From contig JBCDMB010000003.1 in assembly GCA_038744685.1 (NCBI GenBank), forward strand, positions 62,001 to 126,000: DNA of 64,000 nucleotides, read 5' to 3'. The DNA is from Verrucomicrobiota bacterium. Its GTDB lineage: Bacteria; Verrucomicrobiota; Verrucomicrobiia; Opitutales; Puniceicoccaceae. This document shows positions 17,907 to 26,671 of this stretch, one piece after another; positions within the stretch are counted from its first letter, which is position 1, and each line of letters begins with the position of its first letter. The notes under the pieces are model-generated. The model had not been told where the DNA came from and ran no database searches. It saw nothing but the letters and a program-made list of their open reading frames with translations. Position numbers and translations under genes: made by a program.

Positions 17907-19124
17907 GTGAGTCCATCTCATGAAATGGATCGGCCCTCGCTACTACCGCGACCCAACCGCTCGAGATGGGTAAGCCAATTCGGACTCGGAATTGCAGCCT
18001 TAATTGGGTGGATCCTCATAGTCGCTTCCTTTCAGAGCTTTCTCGATTTCCGCACTCTTCTTTACGAGGGTAAAGATTGGTTTCGCGACGATCTGGTTTT
18101 TCTCAACAAAGAGGTACGGCTAACCGATAGCATTGGCCTCTCCGACTCTGAGATCGACATGAGGCTTCTTGATAAAATTCGTGCCGTGGATGGAATAGCC
18201 TTTGCAGAACCCGTTTACCGAAACGACTTTGCCGCGGCCGTGCAAATCGGTGGGGGTGTGTTTCCCACGATATACAGTGAGATCTTTCTGGAAGCCGTCC
18301 CGCTGGAACTTTTCGTCCCAGAGGTTGCCGAATGGCAATGGCAGGAGGGAGACGCTCTTGTTCCGATCCTAATCCCTCGCCAATTCCTCAATCTTTACAA
18401 TTTCGGGTTCGCACCTGGCAAAGGCTTGCCACCTGTCTCTGAGGAGACCGCAAAAAGAGTCCGCTTCTCTCTACTCTGCTATCCCACTTCCGGCGGCTCG
18501 CCAGAAGTGTTCACAGCATCTATAGCGGGTTTTAGTGATCGGATAGAGTCGATCGTTGTGCCCCTTTCATTCCTCGCCTACGCAAACCAACGGTTCGGAA
18601 GAGGTTCGAACGAAACGTATGGACGCGCTGCGATTGCCCTGACCAATCCGGATTCCGCAGAGTTTCACCGACTCCTCGAAGACAATCGTCTTAGGGCTGG
18701 ACGCGACACCCGAGAGACCGCCCGTCTAAGGATGCTTCTTGATCTATGCCTAGTTGCCTTCGGTTCGGCAGGAGTGATTATCCTCCTTCTCAACTTGCTT
18801 CTCTTTCTCGCAGACATCGAAACTTCAATCTCCGACCACCGAAGCCGAATTGAGAAACTCTATTTCCTCGGCTATACACCGTCCGCTTTAGCTCGGCGGC
18901 TCGTTTTCCGAAAGATCGTGGGTCTGGGTCTTCCAGCACTCGTGGGACTCGCTTTTGCTTGGTATGGTAGAGAGAAAATTATTCAACCACTGAGCAATGC
19001 GGGAATCGAAATCTCGCCGCACATCGCCAACCTGACAATCCTTCTTTGGACTATCCTCATCTTCGGATCAGCCTTTTGGCTCATCACCCGAATACAGAGT
19101 CGACTTAAAGGTATGTACCGCTGA
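17907..19124 (+). CDS. FtsX/MacB-like ABC transporter permease
   Basis: The protein of about 405 residues has one N-terminal transmembrane helix (FGLGIAALIGWILIVASF), a periplasmic domain of about 230 residues, and three C-terminal helices (LDLCLVAFGSAGVIILLLNLLLFL; IVGLGLPALVGLAFAWYG; LTILLWTILIFGSAFWLI). This is the topology of FtsX, LolC/E and MacB permeases. The cytoplasmic loop 'RSRIEKLYFLGYTPSALARRLVFRK' is the coupling segment contacting the ATPase. GTG 17907 is chosen because of the GGGGAG site; the start lies 37 bases after the ATPase stop. Substrate is unknown. Confidence 0.85.
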   Translation: MSPSHEMDRPSLLPRPNRSRWVSQFGLGIAALIGWILIVASFQSFLDFRTLLYEGKDWFRDDLVFLNKEVRLTDSIGLSDSEIDMRLLDKIRAVDGIAFAEPVYRNDFAAAVQIGGGVFPTIYSEIFLEAVPLELFVPEVAEWQWQEGDALVPILIPRQFLNLYNFGFAPGKGLPPVSEETAKRVRFSLLCYPTSGGSPEVFTASIAGFSDRIESIVVPLSFLAYANQRFGRGSNETYGRAAIALTNPDSAEFHRLLEDNRLRAGRDTRETARLRMLLDLCLVAFGSAGVIILLLNLLLFLADIETSISDHRSRIEKLYFLGYTPSALARRLVFRKIVGLGLPALVGLAFAWYGREKIIQPLSNAGIEISPHIANLTILLWTILIFGSAFWLITRIQSRLKGMYR

Positions 19125-19136
19125 GTTTCACCCTCA

Positions 19137-19529
19137 ATGTTCGTCCATCTGGTTGCCATTTTTATAGGAGGGGGACTCGGTGCTTGCTCCCGCTATCTGA
19201 TCAGTCTCGGTGTGGCCAATTTTTTTGAGGAGAAGCACGGACTTCCTTTGGGGACAATGCTATGCAATGTCAGCGGCTCTTTCCTTATCGGCGTGGGAGC
19301 CGCTTACGCCGTCGGAACCTCGTTTGAGAATCAACCTTTTTTCCGCCATTTCTTGCTAATTGGATTCTTTGGGGGGTACACCACGTTTTCGACTTTCAGT
19401 CTCGAAACCATCACCTTGCTGCAAAATGGGAGAACAGGTGCAGCTGTCCTTGCGGCTGTCGGCACGGTTGTCCTCTGTCTTTTCGGAGTCGCTCTCGGCT
19501 CAGCCTTGGGAAACTGGATACGCACCTGA
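19137..19529 (+). CDS. crcB: fluoride ion channel/exporter CrcB (Fluc)
   Basis: The 130-residue, four-helix membrane protein carries the Fluc signatures GGGLGACSRYLIS (residues about 11-23), GTMLCNVSGSFLIG (with the conserved Asn) and GFFGGYTTFSTFSLE (the Phe/Thr pore track and central Na+ site). It forms a dual-topology dimer that exports fluoride. It begins 12 bases after the permease stop and is therefore probably read from the same transcript; there is no room for a fluoride riboswitch directly before it. Confidence 0.95.
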   Translation: MFVHLVAIFIGGGLGACSRYLISLGVANFFEEKHGLPLGTMLCNVSGSFLIGVGAAYAVGTSFENQPFFRHFLLIGFFGGYTTFSTFSLETITLLQNGRTGAAVLAAVGTVVLCLFGVALGSALGNWIRT

Positions 19530-19556
19530 ACCTATTCCTTGGACTTTCTAGTCGGC

Positions 19557-20705
19557 TCACAACCGCTCGAGGAGAGTCCCTTTTACCCACCTCTCCGCAA
19601 GGTCCAGAACTTGTCCCAATGATGGGAATTTTCCAGTCCGAACGTAGTACCCACTAGCGCAAACCCCGCACGCCAAAACAGCCGGATCACTAAGCCCAAG
19701 CAAGTGAGATCCCATCACTCCAGCACCAAACGTATCCCCCGCTCCGGTTGAAACGAGAGGCTTTTCAACAAAAGGACCGGGCACATATACAGCTCCTTCC
19801 TCTCCTGCACTTGCAGCACCATCGTTAGGATGGACAACAATACGATCCACCTTAATTCTCTCCCGCAAGAATAGGGATAGATCGGCTACTGTGCTGGGCT
19901 CTCTATCTCCCTTGAAAGAAGCGCCAAAAATCGCCGCCATCTGCCAAGCCTCTTTGAGATTCAAACTGAGGATCGTGTGGCACTGATTTGTAATTTCCCC
20001 CACCAAATCGACCAAACTGCTTTGATCCTCAAACGGCCTTTGATCGAACTCCGCCAAATCCATGAAAAAAGAGACCTCTTTCACTTTTCGACCCACTGCT
20101 GCCAAGCGCTCTGCGAGCCCCCTCCAAATCGTTCCTACGTTAACCAGCTTTCCCCAATTGACCGCACCAATAAAGTCTATCGTTCTCAGCTCCTTGTCCA
20201 GCTCGTCTAAACCCATCCGTTCAATTAAACGCTCCCAGTGGATGTCTGAACAAAAACGCAGATCACTCAACATCACTTTTCCATCACGAAACTCAAGGCA
20301 ATCGCTGTGAGCAGGATCGGCCAGCGATATCATTTGCTTCATCTTATCATCCATGGCCTCTCGAAAAACCGGCAGAATCTCCTGATTTCCCAGAGCACCA
20401 ACATAGGTGATCTCTGTTTGTTTTCCGAGAAATGAGTGAAGAGCCGAAGAGAGTAGCGGCCCATTTCCCCCGAATCGATCGCCGTGATTTTGGACGGTGA
20501 ATGAAGTAGCAATTCCTGCTGCCTCCAATACCTTCGAACCAAACTCTGCCATCGTATCCGGTTTTTCAACCTCGATAAACGTGTCTATAAATCCGTCGAA
20601 ACCGCAGAGTCCGCTCCACGGCTCCTTTATTTTGAGCTCAACCGTGCGGCGAAACTCGGCAACCACATCGACCAATTCAGAGGGATCCAAAAAGACTTTT
20701 TTCAT
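19557..20705 (-). CDS. PfkB-family sugar kinase (copy 1)
   Basis: The 382-residue ribokinase-fold protein has a typical N-terminal substrate-binding region (GFDGFIDTFIEVEKP, then GGNGPLLSSAL and TYVGALGN) and a C-terminal nucleotide site with the catalytic Asp in STGAGDTFGAGVM. Substrate cannot be read from the sequence. A second, clearly related copy lies at 59327-60457 in this window; shared blocks include GxDGFIDT, RFGGNGP/KLGGNGP, FxDGKVML and SGYYVRx. The gene stands alone, convergent with crcB and separated from the Cys-rich peptide gene upstream by a terminator. Confidence 0.85.
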   Translation of the reverse strand: MKKVFLDPSELVDVVAEFRRTVELKIKEPWSGLCGFDGFIDTFIEVEKPDTMAEFGSKVLEAAGIATSFTVQNHGDRFGGNGPLLSSALHSFLGKQTEITYVGALGNQEILPVFREAMDDKMKQMISLADPAHSDCLEFRDGKVMLSDLRFCSDIHWERLIERMGLDELDKELRTIDFIGAVNWGKLVNVGTIWRGLAERLAAVGRKVKEVSFFMDLAEFDQRPFEDQSSLVDLVGEITNQCHTILSLNLKEAWQMAAIFGASFKGDREPSTVADLSLFLRERIKVDRIVVHPNDGAASAGEEGAVYVPGPFVEKPLVSTGAGDTFGAGVMGSHLLGLSDPAVLACGVCASGYYVRTGKFPSLGQVLDLAERWVKGTLLERL

Positions 20706-20775
20706 CCACTAATACCGAATTTTATTGGTGTAAAACCTTCCACCACGAAACCCGATTCCAAGAGATTCTACGATC

Positions 20776-20809
20776 AAAAAAGGGCGCACACCACGAAAGG
20801 TGTGCGCCC
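20776..20809 (-). terminator. Rho-independent terminator for the Cys-rich peptide gene
   Basis: An 11-bp perfect GC-rich stem (GGGCGCACACC at 20782-20792 with GGTGTGCGCCC at 20799-20809) has a 6-base loop. On the minus strand it is followed by six T (20781-20776). It lies 31 bases after the stop of the 46-residue peptide gene. Confidence 0.92.
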
Positions 20810-20840
20810 GAACAATCAATCGATTAGAGTCAGAGAAAAC

Positions 20841-20981
20841 CTACTGACAACCACCGCAAATTGGGCATTCGCAAGCACTCGGTAGACAACCGTTGCAGGT
20901 CTCGCAAGACTCGCAATCAAGTGCGAAGACCGATGCTGTGAGCCCAATCACTAGATGAACAGAAATAAAAATAAACTTCAT
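20841..20981 (-). CDS. 46-residue cysteine-rich exported peptide
   Basis: A complete small gene. ATG is at 20981 with AAAGG 8 bases upstream, stop TAG at 20841, and a strong terminator just beyond. The first 20 residues form a signal peptide (MKFIFISVHLVIGLTASVFA). The mature 26 residues contain eight cysteines in two clusters: C-x2-C-x2-C-x2-C, then after four residues C-x-C-x2-C-x2-C. This spacing suits metal clusters or a tightly disulphide-bonded fold. No family is recognised; metal binding is an inference. Another Cys-rich exported protein is encoded 66 bases upstream on the same strand. The start codon, ribosome site, signal peptide and terminator together argue it is real. Confidence 0.8.
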   Translation of the reverse strand: MKFIFISVHLVIGLTASVFALDCESCETCNGCLPSACECPICGGCQ

Positions 20982-21046
20982 TAGTTATACCTTTCGTAAA
21001 AATTTTTGCGATGTGACGGAATCTATCCGACACAGAAAACAGTTCT

Positions 21047-21379
21047 CTACGAAAGTCTGGGTGGAGGCCCGGGAGGACACTCCAGTCGCAACCAACCCTG
21101 TTCTGAATCGTTGGCCAACATCGATTCGAGGCAAAACTCAGTCGTCATCCTCACATCCAAGGCCAGAAAATAGAGTGAGCTAACCGGACAAAAACAAGCG
21201 GATCCGCTATTCGAACACATCTCAGAATTCGAACAGCAAGAATCCGCAGAGGCTGTCTCGGTGCAGCAACACTGCTCTTTTTCCAAAGCCGCCAAAAGAC
21301 CTCCTACATCCAGCCCTTGAGACAATGAAAGAAACAGCAGAGTCGATGAAAGAGTGACTGCTGCAATTTTCCTCCACAT
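21047..21379 (-). CDS. small exported Cys-rich protein, unknown
   Basis: From ATG 21379 the product has 110 residues; the frame extends to a TTG at 21415, but ATG 21379 starts directly at the signal peptide (MWRKIAAVTLSSTLLFLSLSQG). The mature region carries a dense Cys cluster (QCCCTETASADSCCSNSEMC, then CSNSGSACFC), a hydrophobic middle (VSSLYFLALDV) and a proline-rich tail (CPPGPPPRLS). The composition recalls small DUF2946-like exported proteins tied to metal handling, but the match is not firm. It precedes the 46-residue Cys-rich peptide gene, so the two may share a transcript and a function. Confidence 0.6.
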   Translation of the reverse strand: MWRKIAAVTLSSTLLFLSLSQGLDVGGLLAALEKEQCCCTETASADSCCSNSEMCSNSGSACFCPVSSLYFLALDVRMTTEFCLESMLANDSEQGWLRLECPPGPPPRLS

Positions 21380-21483
21380 AGATTTAAGGAAACATGACTG
21401 ATAGACTACTGTCAAACGAATGCTCCTCGCAACAGACGAAGATCGCTTAAACCCGACCTCTTATGGAGAGATCAAGAGAGGCA

Positions 21484-23679
21484 CTACCACTTCGCCTCCT
21501 TACCTCGGACAAAGCTTCTGACCTCCCTAAAGAGCCGGATTGCCGCATTCGTTTCTGGTGAACGCCCAAAACGAACTTCCATAAGACGTTCCATGAGCTT
21601 CATCTTAATCCCGAAAACGTCTTCCGTTTTGGAACGTTCCAGCCTTTTGATCTCTCTGCCTGCCTTTTGCCTCAACGGTGCAAGGCCTCGACCAGGCCGA
21701 TAACGAAGCCACTTCGCTCCAGGCCCGAACGAGAGAAACCAAGCTAGAAAAACGACTAGCAACGTAACTCCAAGAAGAACTGCCCAAGCGACGACCGACT
21801 CTCTCAAGGCAACTCCAAACTCTTTCGCCCAATTGCTCACGAATCTCCAACTCCCGGAAACCCAATCCTTCAGCACAACACCCATTTCTTTTACAAGGGC
21901 TGAAATCCCGCTCACCATCTCTTGCTGAGTTGATTCGTCAAAATTGATGACTCGCCGATACCACATGACTCGGAGACTATCGATCCAAGCCTGAAAATCA
22001 GCCTCTTGGAAAAACCCCGTTTCTCCAACCGCCGCCGCAGTAAATCCACTGGCATTCCATCCACCAGGCGTCGGGTCAAACCGTACCCAGTTTGTCCCGT
22101 CAAACACTTCTGCCCAGGCATGAGCGTTTCGATTGCGGACGACAAAATAATCCTCGTAGGAATTCCATGAACCGCCACTGAATCCAACAACCATTCTCGT
22201 AGGAATTCCTGCCGCCCTTCCAAGCAAGGTAAAGGCACCTGCAAACAACTCACAATGCCCGTCCCGCTCCTCCTGTATCCACTGCACCACTGGATCACCC
22301 TCACCAAAACTTCCCGGTGAAAGTGTATACGAATGCCGACCTCTCAAATAGGCCATTATTCGTTCAGCCTTTTCAATGGGATCTTCTATTCCTTCTGTAA
22401 TCGAACCGGCCACTTCCTCCAAATAAGCCCTCTCCTCGACCTGCATCGGAAGAGACAAGGTGGTGTATGGATACCGATTGAGTGCCGATCGCCCTGACGG
22501 CACTTCTCCGGTTGTAAGTGGCACATCGTCTTTCCCTGCCGGCAAAAACCGATCAACCAAAAAATCCTCAATCTGAAACGAGAAAACGGAGGTCGTTGCT
22601 TCAGGGATACGAAAGACCATTAGCCCAGGATTTGCTTGGAGAGGCTGGCGACCCTGAAAGGCCATTTCCCGGAACGGACCAAGAATCGGTAGGTAGCGGC
22701 TTACGCCACCCTCCATGTAGAAAGTCCAAGTTTCCGGCGAATTTTCAGCACCCGCAAACCAGCGACTCGGATAAGGAGAGAGACGATTCACTTGAGGAAG
22801 CATCCGCGTTCCGCGGGACGTAAGAAATAGACTATTTGCAAAAGATCCGCGGTCGTAGCGATCCAGGATCAACATTCTCCAATACGGCTCTGCAGGAATC
22901 GACGACAATCCGGGAACGTCAATCCGCAGAGCTACACCGTCGTCTTGCTGTATGCGGGTGACCTCTCCAAACCGCACCGTATCGTTGAATCCACTCATCC
23001 CTTGTTGCTGCAGTCGCAAGAACGGAATCGCCTGATCCAAATACACCCGTGGAATTGAAACAAAGAGGATTCCGGTTGTGGCCACCAACAGGACCAAAAG
23101 AATCGCTAGTGACCGAAACAGGCCTCCACTCAATGAATGCCTGACGAAAACGATAAACTCCCTCCAATTAAAAGTGTCCCAGATTTTCTCCGAAGTCTGC
23201 TTTTCTTCGGTGGATTCTAACAGGTTTACCAGGTAAAGGATACCGATCGAGAGTATGGAAAACAAAAATGCCTGAAGTGCGAAAAGCATCGACAAGGTGA
23301 ACACCCCGGAAACCACCGCTAGAAACATAGCGAGTAGAATTAGCTGCAAATCTTCCCTGTTCCCTCTTGGGATGACCAGCCGCAGAAGGAGGAGGGCCAT
23401 CAACAGGCGGATGAGAGGAGGGATAAGATCCTGACCACTTGTCACCAAATCGACAATGAAGACAAGAATAAGAACCGGAGTCGCCAGTCTGCGCAGGAAA
23501 ACGGGGATCATTCCCGGCAGTCTCGGTGCAACAGTAACTACAAACGTCACCAAAAATACAATACCCAAGACCACTCCCTGAGCCATATCTAAGGCCGCCA
23601 CAGTCCATAGCGAGAGAAGTGCCAACGCCTGACCGGCGAACCATTTGAGTCGATGTAACTGGACAACGTCGCTAGTCAT
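21484..23679 (-). CDS. TgpA-like transglutaminase-domain membrane protein
   Basis: The 731-residue protein has about six N-terminal transmembrane helices (DUF3488-like region, residues about 10-215), a periplasmic domain, a transglutaminase core and a final transmembrane helix (VVAWAVLLGVTLLVVFLAWFL) with a DUF4129-like cytoplasmic tail. The papain-like triad is visible: Cys in DGHCELFAG (about 476), His in NAHAWAEVF (about 519) and Asp in RFDPTPGG (about 534). TgpA-type proteins act on envelope proteins as transglutaminase or protease; the substrate here is unknown. Its ATG overlaps the stop of the DUF58 gene by 4 bases, showing coupling in the MoxR-DUF58-TgpA operon. Confidence 0.93.
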   Translation of the reverse strand: MTSDVVQLHRLKWFAGQALALLSLWTVAALDMAQGVVLGIVFLVTFVVTVAPRLPGMIPVFLRRLATPVLILVFIVDLVTSGQDLIPPLIRLLMALLLLRLVIPRGNREDLQLILLAMFLAVVSGVFTLSMLFALQAFLFSILSIGILYLVNLLESTEEKQTSEKIWDTFNWREFIVFVRHSLSGGLFRSLAILLVLLVATTGILFVSIPRVYLDQAIPFLRLQQQGMSGFNDTVRFGEVTRIQQDDGVALRIDVPGLSSIPAEPYWRMLILDRYDRGSFANSLFLTSRGTRMLPQVNRLSPYPSRWFAGAENSPETWTFYMEGGVSRYLPILGPFREMAFQGRQPLQANPGLMVFRIPEATTSVFSFQIEDFLVDRFLPAGKDDVPLTTGEVPSGRSALNRYPYTTLSLPMQVEERAYLEEVAGSITEGIEDPIEKAERIMAYLRGRHSYTLSPGSFGEGDPVVQWIQEERDGHCELFAGAFTLLGRAAGIPTRMVVGFSGGSWNSYEDYFVVRNRNAHAWAEVFDGTNWVRFDPTPGGWNASGFTAAAVGETGFFQEADFQAWIDSLRVMWYRRVINFDESTQQEMVSGISALVKEMGVVLKDWVSGSWRFVSNWAKEFGVALRESVVAWAVLLGVTLLVVFLAWFLSFGPGAKWLRYRPGRGLAPLRQKAGREIKRLERSKTEDVFGIKMKLMERLMEVRFGRSPETNAAIRLFREVRSFVRGKEAKW

Positions 23680-24821
23680 CCAGTTAGTTCTAACCCCACG
23701 TTTCCGTCCTGAGTCGGAAGGAAGCGAATCAGATTCCCACGACTGGTCCCTCTTCCTGCATGTCCGGTGAACAAATCAGCAAGCGCGAGCTTGTCGTTTA
23801 GATCGTGCAAATCTGCCAAATGCCGAACTGACTTTACACCCTCCCGGTTAAACGAGTAACCGCTCAAACGATCCTGAACGAAAAGACTTCCTGCAATGGA
23901 AGATACTTTTGAAAGAAATTTTTCAAAGAGTGCCTGATTGGTCCAAAGGGTCTCGCTACAGTCCACATGGAGAACGAAAGATCCTGTTCCATCGTCCGCT
24001 AGCTGCCGGACCATCAGCTTACCCGTGCGCGCTGTCGCCTTCCAGTGGATCTGGCGAAGCGGATCGCCCTTCGAGTAGTCTCGCAAATGAAGCAAATCCG
24101 TTCCGGATCCCACCTTTTGGTGGGCCCCTCCGGCAAGAGTAGTCCGCCGGGGAAGTGGGATCCTACTCGACCGCGACTCCAGTGCGGGCCAAACAAGGAA
24201 ATCCTCGGTCACAAAGGACCCAGTTTGTTTTCGCAAAAATCCGAAAGGAAACGTCGATTCCGGACCCTCTACCTGGACCGTTTCTATTCCCCGTTTTTGC
24301 ACCTGGAAAGAGAAATCAACGGACACCTCCCGACCCGCCTCAATCCTCTCCCGCAAAAATATTCGCTGAATCGGCTCGTTGCCAACTCTCAGAACGAACC
24401 ATATCGCCCGGCTCGAATACCAGACTTTCCCGTTCCGAATCAAGAGAGAGGCTGAAATAGGCTCCCCCGCACGACACTCTGAGGGCAAACGCAATTCCCA
24501 TTGCAACTTTTGAAAATTAACGACCGAAAGAAAGCCATTCACAATCAAGAGAGCGAAAACGAAAGAGAGAACAAGAAAGAGAATATTACTTGCGGTGTTG
24601 TAAGCAGCCACACCAATCCCAATTGCAATCAATACAAGGAGCCAACCGGAAACCGTCGGCCTATTTCGCTGTCGTTTGGGAGGAACGAAAAGGAACAACA
24701 ACCTTTTCCACCATGCAAATCCCAGCAGTTTGGGAAACGAATCGTCACCCGTGTAGCGCGGACTGGCCGACCGCAACTCACCCTCGGTAGGTCGCTCAGA
24801 ATTTCGAAAAGAACCTTTCAC
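23676..24821 (-). CDS. DUF58 domain membrane protein
   Basis: The 381-residue product has two hydrophobic helices (SGWLLVLIAIGIGVAAYN; ILFLVLSFVFALLIVNGFL) and then the DUF58 domain with the diagnostic 'LRDYSKGDPLRQIHWKATARTGKLMVRQL'. DUF58 proteins are partners of MoxR ATPases and share a degenerate von Willebrand A fold. The frame is open to 25022, inside the MoxR gene. GTG 24821 is chosen because it lies 13 bases after the MoxR stop with AGGA just before it. Confidence 0.9.
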   Translation of the reverse strand: MKGSFRNSERPTEGELRSASPRYTGDDSFPKLLGFAWWKRLLFLFVPPKRQRNRPTVSGWLLVLIAIGIGVAAYNTASNILFLVLSFVFALLIVNGFLSVVNFQKLQWELRLPSECRAGEPISASLLIRNGKVWYSSRAIWFVLRVGNEPIQRIFLRERIEAGREVSVDFSFQVQKRGIETVQVEGPESTFPFGFLRKQTGSFVTEDFLVWPALESRSSRIPLPRRTTLAGGAHQKVGSGTDLLHLRDYSKGDPLRQIHWKATARTGKLMVRQLADDGTGSFVLHVDCSETLWTNQALFEKFLSKVSSIAGSLFVQDRLSGYSFNREGVKSVRHLADLHDLNDKLALADLFTGHAGRGTSRGNLIRFLPTQDGNVGLELTG

Positions 24822-24834
24822 AGTTCCTACCGCC

Positions 24835-25806
24835 TCAAGGTGCTGGAATTTCTTCAATGACCCTTCGGAGAATTCCTTGGACAGTCTTCCTCTCCTCAAT
24901 TGTATCCGTAGAAGCCGAACGAGGAACCAAACGGTGGACCAGCACGGGCAGCGTCGAGAAAAACACATCGTCCGGAGTAACAAAATCCCTTCCCTGACAG
25001 ATCGCCCGAGCCTGAACCGCACGTTTTAAAGAGAGAAGTCCGCGAGTGCTCACTCCAGAACGAAACCCTGCCTCAGTTCGAGTGGCTTGAACGATTTTAA
25101 GCAGGTAATGCTGCACGGATTCCTCCAGATAAACCTGGGATGCCATCTTTTGAATCTTCAATAAATCATCGGTCGTCATGACTGGTTCAATACGAAGGTC
25201 ATCATACGCCATGTTAGGATCCCGCAGGATATCCAGTTCCGCGTCGTAATCTGCGTAGCCGACAGATATCCTCATCGAAAAGCGGTCCATCTGGCTTTCG
25301 GGAAGCGGGAAAGTTCCCTCAAACTCGACCGGATTCTGGGTCGCGAACACCAAAAACGGGCTTCCCACTTCGAAGGTGGACCCGTCGATCGACACCCGAG
25401 ATCGGTCCATTACCTCCAGCAAACTGGACTGGGTTTTCGGGGTCGTTCGGTTTATCTCGTCGGCAAGAACAATATTCGCAAAAATCGGTCCCTTTCGAAA
25501 GACAAACTCCCGGGATTTTTCATCAAAGACTGACACCCCCAACACATCGGAAGGAAGGAGGTCGCTCGTGAACTGAATTCTCGAAAAAACTCCGTTGAGA
25601 GACCGCGCAAGACAGTAAGCGAGTGTCGTCTTGCCCACACCGGGCCGATCTTCAACTAGAAGGTGCCCTCCAGCTACCACGCAGACTAACACCTGCTCGA
25701 TCACTTGCTCCTTTCCCCGAATTACGGACCCAATACTACGTGACAACGCGGTGAGCTGATTTCTCGCCCACGCCACCTGCGATTTTTCAAGGGGAGGCGC
25801 TTCCAT
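24835..25806 (-). CDS. MoxR-family AAA+ ATPase
   Basis: The AAA+ chaperone-like ATPase of about 323 residues has Walker A EDRPGVGKTTLA, Walker B LADEINRTTPKTQSSLLE (DEIN), sensor 1 FATQNPVEFEGTFPLPESQMDRF and a lid region with 'GVSTRGLLSLKRAVQARA'. MoxR proteins remodel or activate partner proteins that carry von Willebrand A-like domains, matching the DUF58 gene next door. It is the first gene of the MoxR-DUF58-TgpA operon. The start is ATG 25806 or the GTG just before it at 25809. Confidence 0.93.
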   Translation of the reverse strand: MEAPPLEKSQVAWARNQLTALSRSIGSVIRGKEQVIEQVLVCVVAGGHLLVEDRPGVGKTTLAYCLARSLNGVFSRIQFTSDLLPSDVLGVSVFDEKSREFVFRKGPIFANIVLADEINRTTPKTQSSLLEVMDRSRVSIDGSTFEVGSPFLVFATQNPVEFEGTFPLPESQMDRFSMRISVGYADYDAELDILRDPNMAYDDLRIEPVMTTDDLLKIQKMASQVYLEESVQHYLLKIVQATRTEAGFRSGVSTRGLLSLKRAVQARAICQGRDFVTPDDVFFSTLPVLVHRLVPRSASTDTIEERKTVQGILRRVIEEIPAP

Positions 25807-25809
25807 CAC

Positions 25810-26105
25810 TCAAATATTGCCCCTTTCCTGTCCTGATGCAACCTTCCGTCTAGTTCCCTTCAAAGCAAAAGATTTGGCCAATCAACTTACGCCCTCGCCT
25901 TCGATTAGAGGTGCATTGCGTTTCGTTGAGCAACAAGTGAAAAAAATCTGGGATCATTGTCGGAAGAGTTCCAAACAAACCCTCCGAATAGGACATCCTC
26001 CAAAACCTCTTTTTACATTCGCCATGTATCCATTCCTCGCCTTTCCTGCAGTCAAGGTAACGAATCGACCCCGAACAACCAATTGAAAAACCAGAATATA
26101 CTGTT
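25810..26105. other. divergent intergenic region, no gene seen
   Basis: These 296 bases separate the minus-strand MoxR operon from the plus-strand DinB-like gene. Reading frames here are short and show no recognisable protein. It presumably holds the promoters of both transcription units; no hairpin with a T-run or repeat was found. Confidence 0.4.
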
Positions 26106-26651
26106 GTGAACCAAAGCGCGCTGACGCCTCCCGTTTCTGCAAACCTCTCTCTACTCAGTCAATGCGCTGCTCTTCTGGAGACCTTTTCTCCCGAGATTTA
26201 TTCTGCTAAAGAACCTCCTGTTTTTCCTTCAAGTATCGGTGCTCATGTCCGCCATGTGCTCGATCACTACGACTCTCTCCTTGCAGGTGTTTCCGCTGGA
26301 CTCATCGACTACCACTCCCGCGAGAGAGATGCGGATACCGAAGTTCACATCAGCCGAGCCCTAGAACGAATCAGAGACATCCGAGACCAAATGACTGATG
26401 CGAAGTGGTCTGAAACCGATCTATCCGAATCCTTGCAACTTCGAGTGTCCGCTGAAGATCCCCCAAAGACGATTTCTTCAACCCTGGAAAGAGAATTATT
26501 TTTCAGCCTCAGCCACTCGATCCATCATTTTGCTCTCATCGCTATGACAGCCCGCAGAAACGGATCTGATATTCCATCCGATTTTGGAGTAGCGCCTTCC
26601 ACTCTTTCCTATCGCAAAACGCTCGAAGAGAAGAGTAATTCGTCTTCCTAG
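26106..26651 (+). CDS. DinB-like four-helix metalloprotein
   Basis: The 181-residue protein has the helical-bundle pattern of the DinB superfamily: an N-terminal helix, then GAHVRHVLDHYDSLLAG (His near residues 46-53) and later FSLSHSIHHFALIAM (His cluster near 140). These provide the three-His metal site of the family. The function of this branch is unknown; relatives include thiol-dependent transferases. GTG 26106 is the only reasonable start. It is followed after 20 bases by an NRDE-family gene. Confidence 0.7.
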   Translation: MNQSALTPPVSANLSLLSQCAALLETFSPEIYSAKEPPVFPSSIGAHVRHVLDHYDSLLAGVSAGLIDYHSRERDADTEVHISRALERIRDIRDQMTDAKWSETDLSESLQLRVSAEDPPKTISSTLERELFFSLSHSIHHFALIAMTARRNGSDIPSDFGVAPSTLSYRKTLEEKSNSSS

Positions 26652-26671
26652 GCCAAGAAAGGGGGATCCCT

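Noticed and set aside
19125-19136. Fluoride riboswitch before crcB
   Set aside because: Only 12 bases separate crcB from the permease gene, and no suitable structured leader is present.
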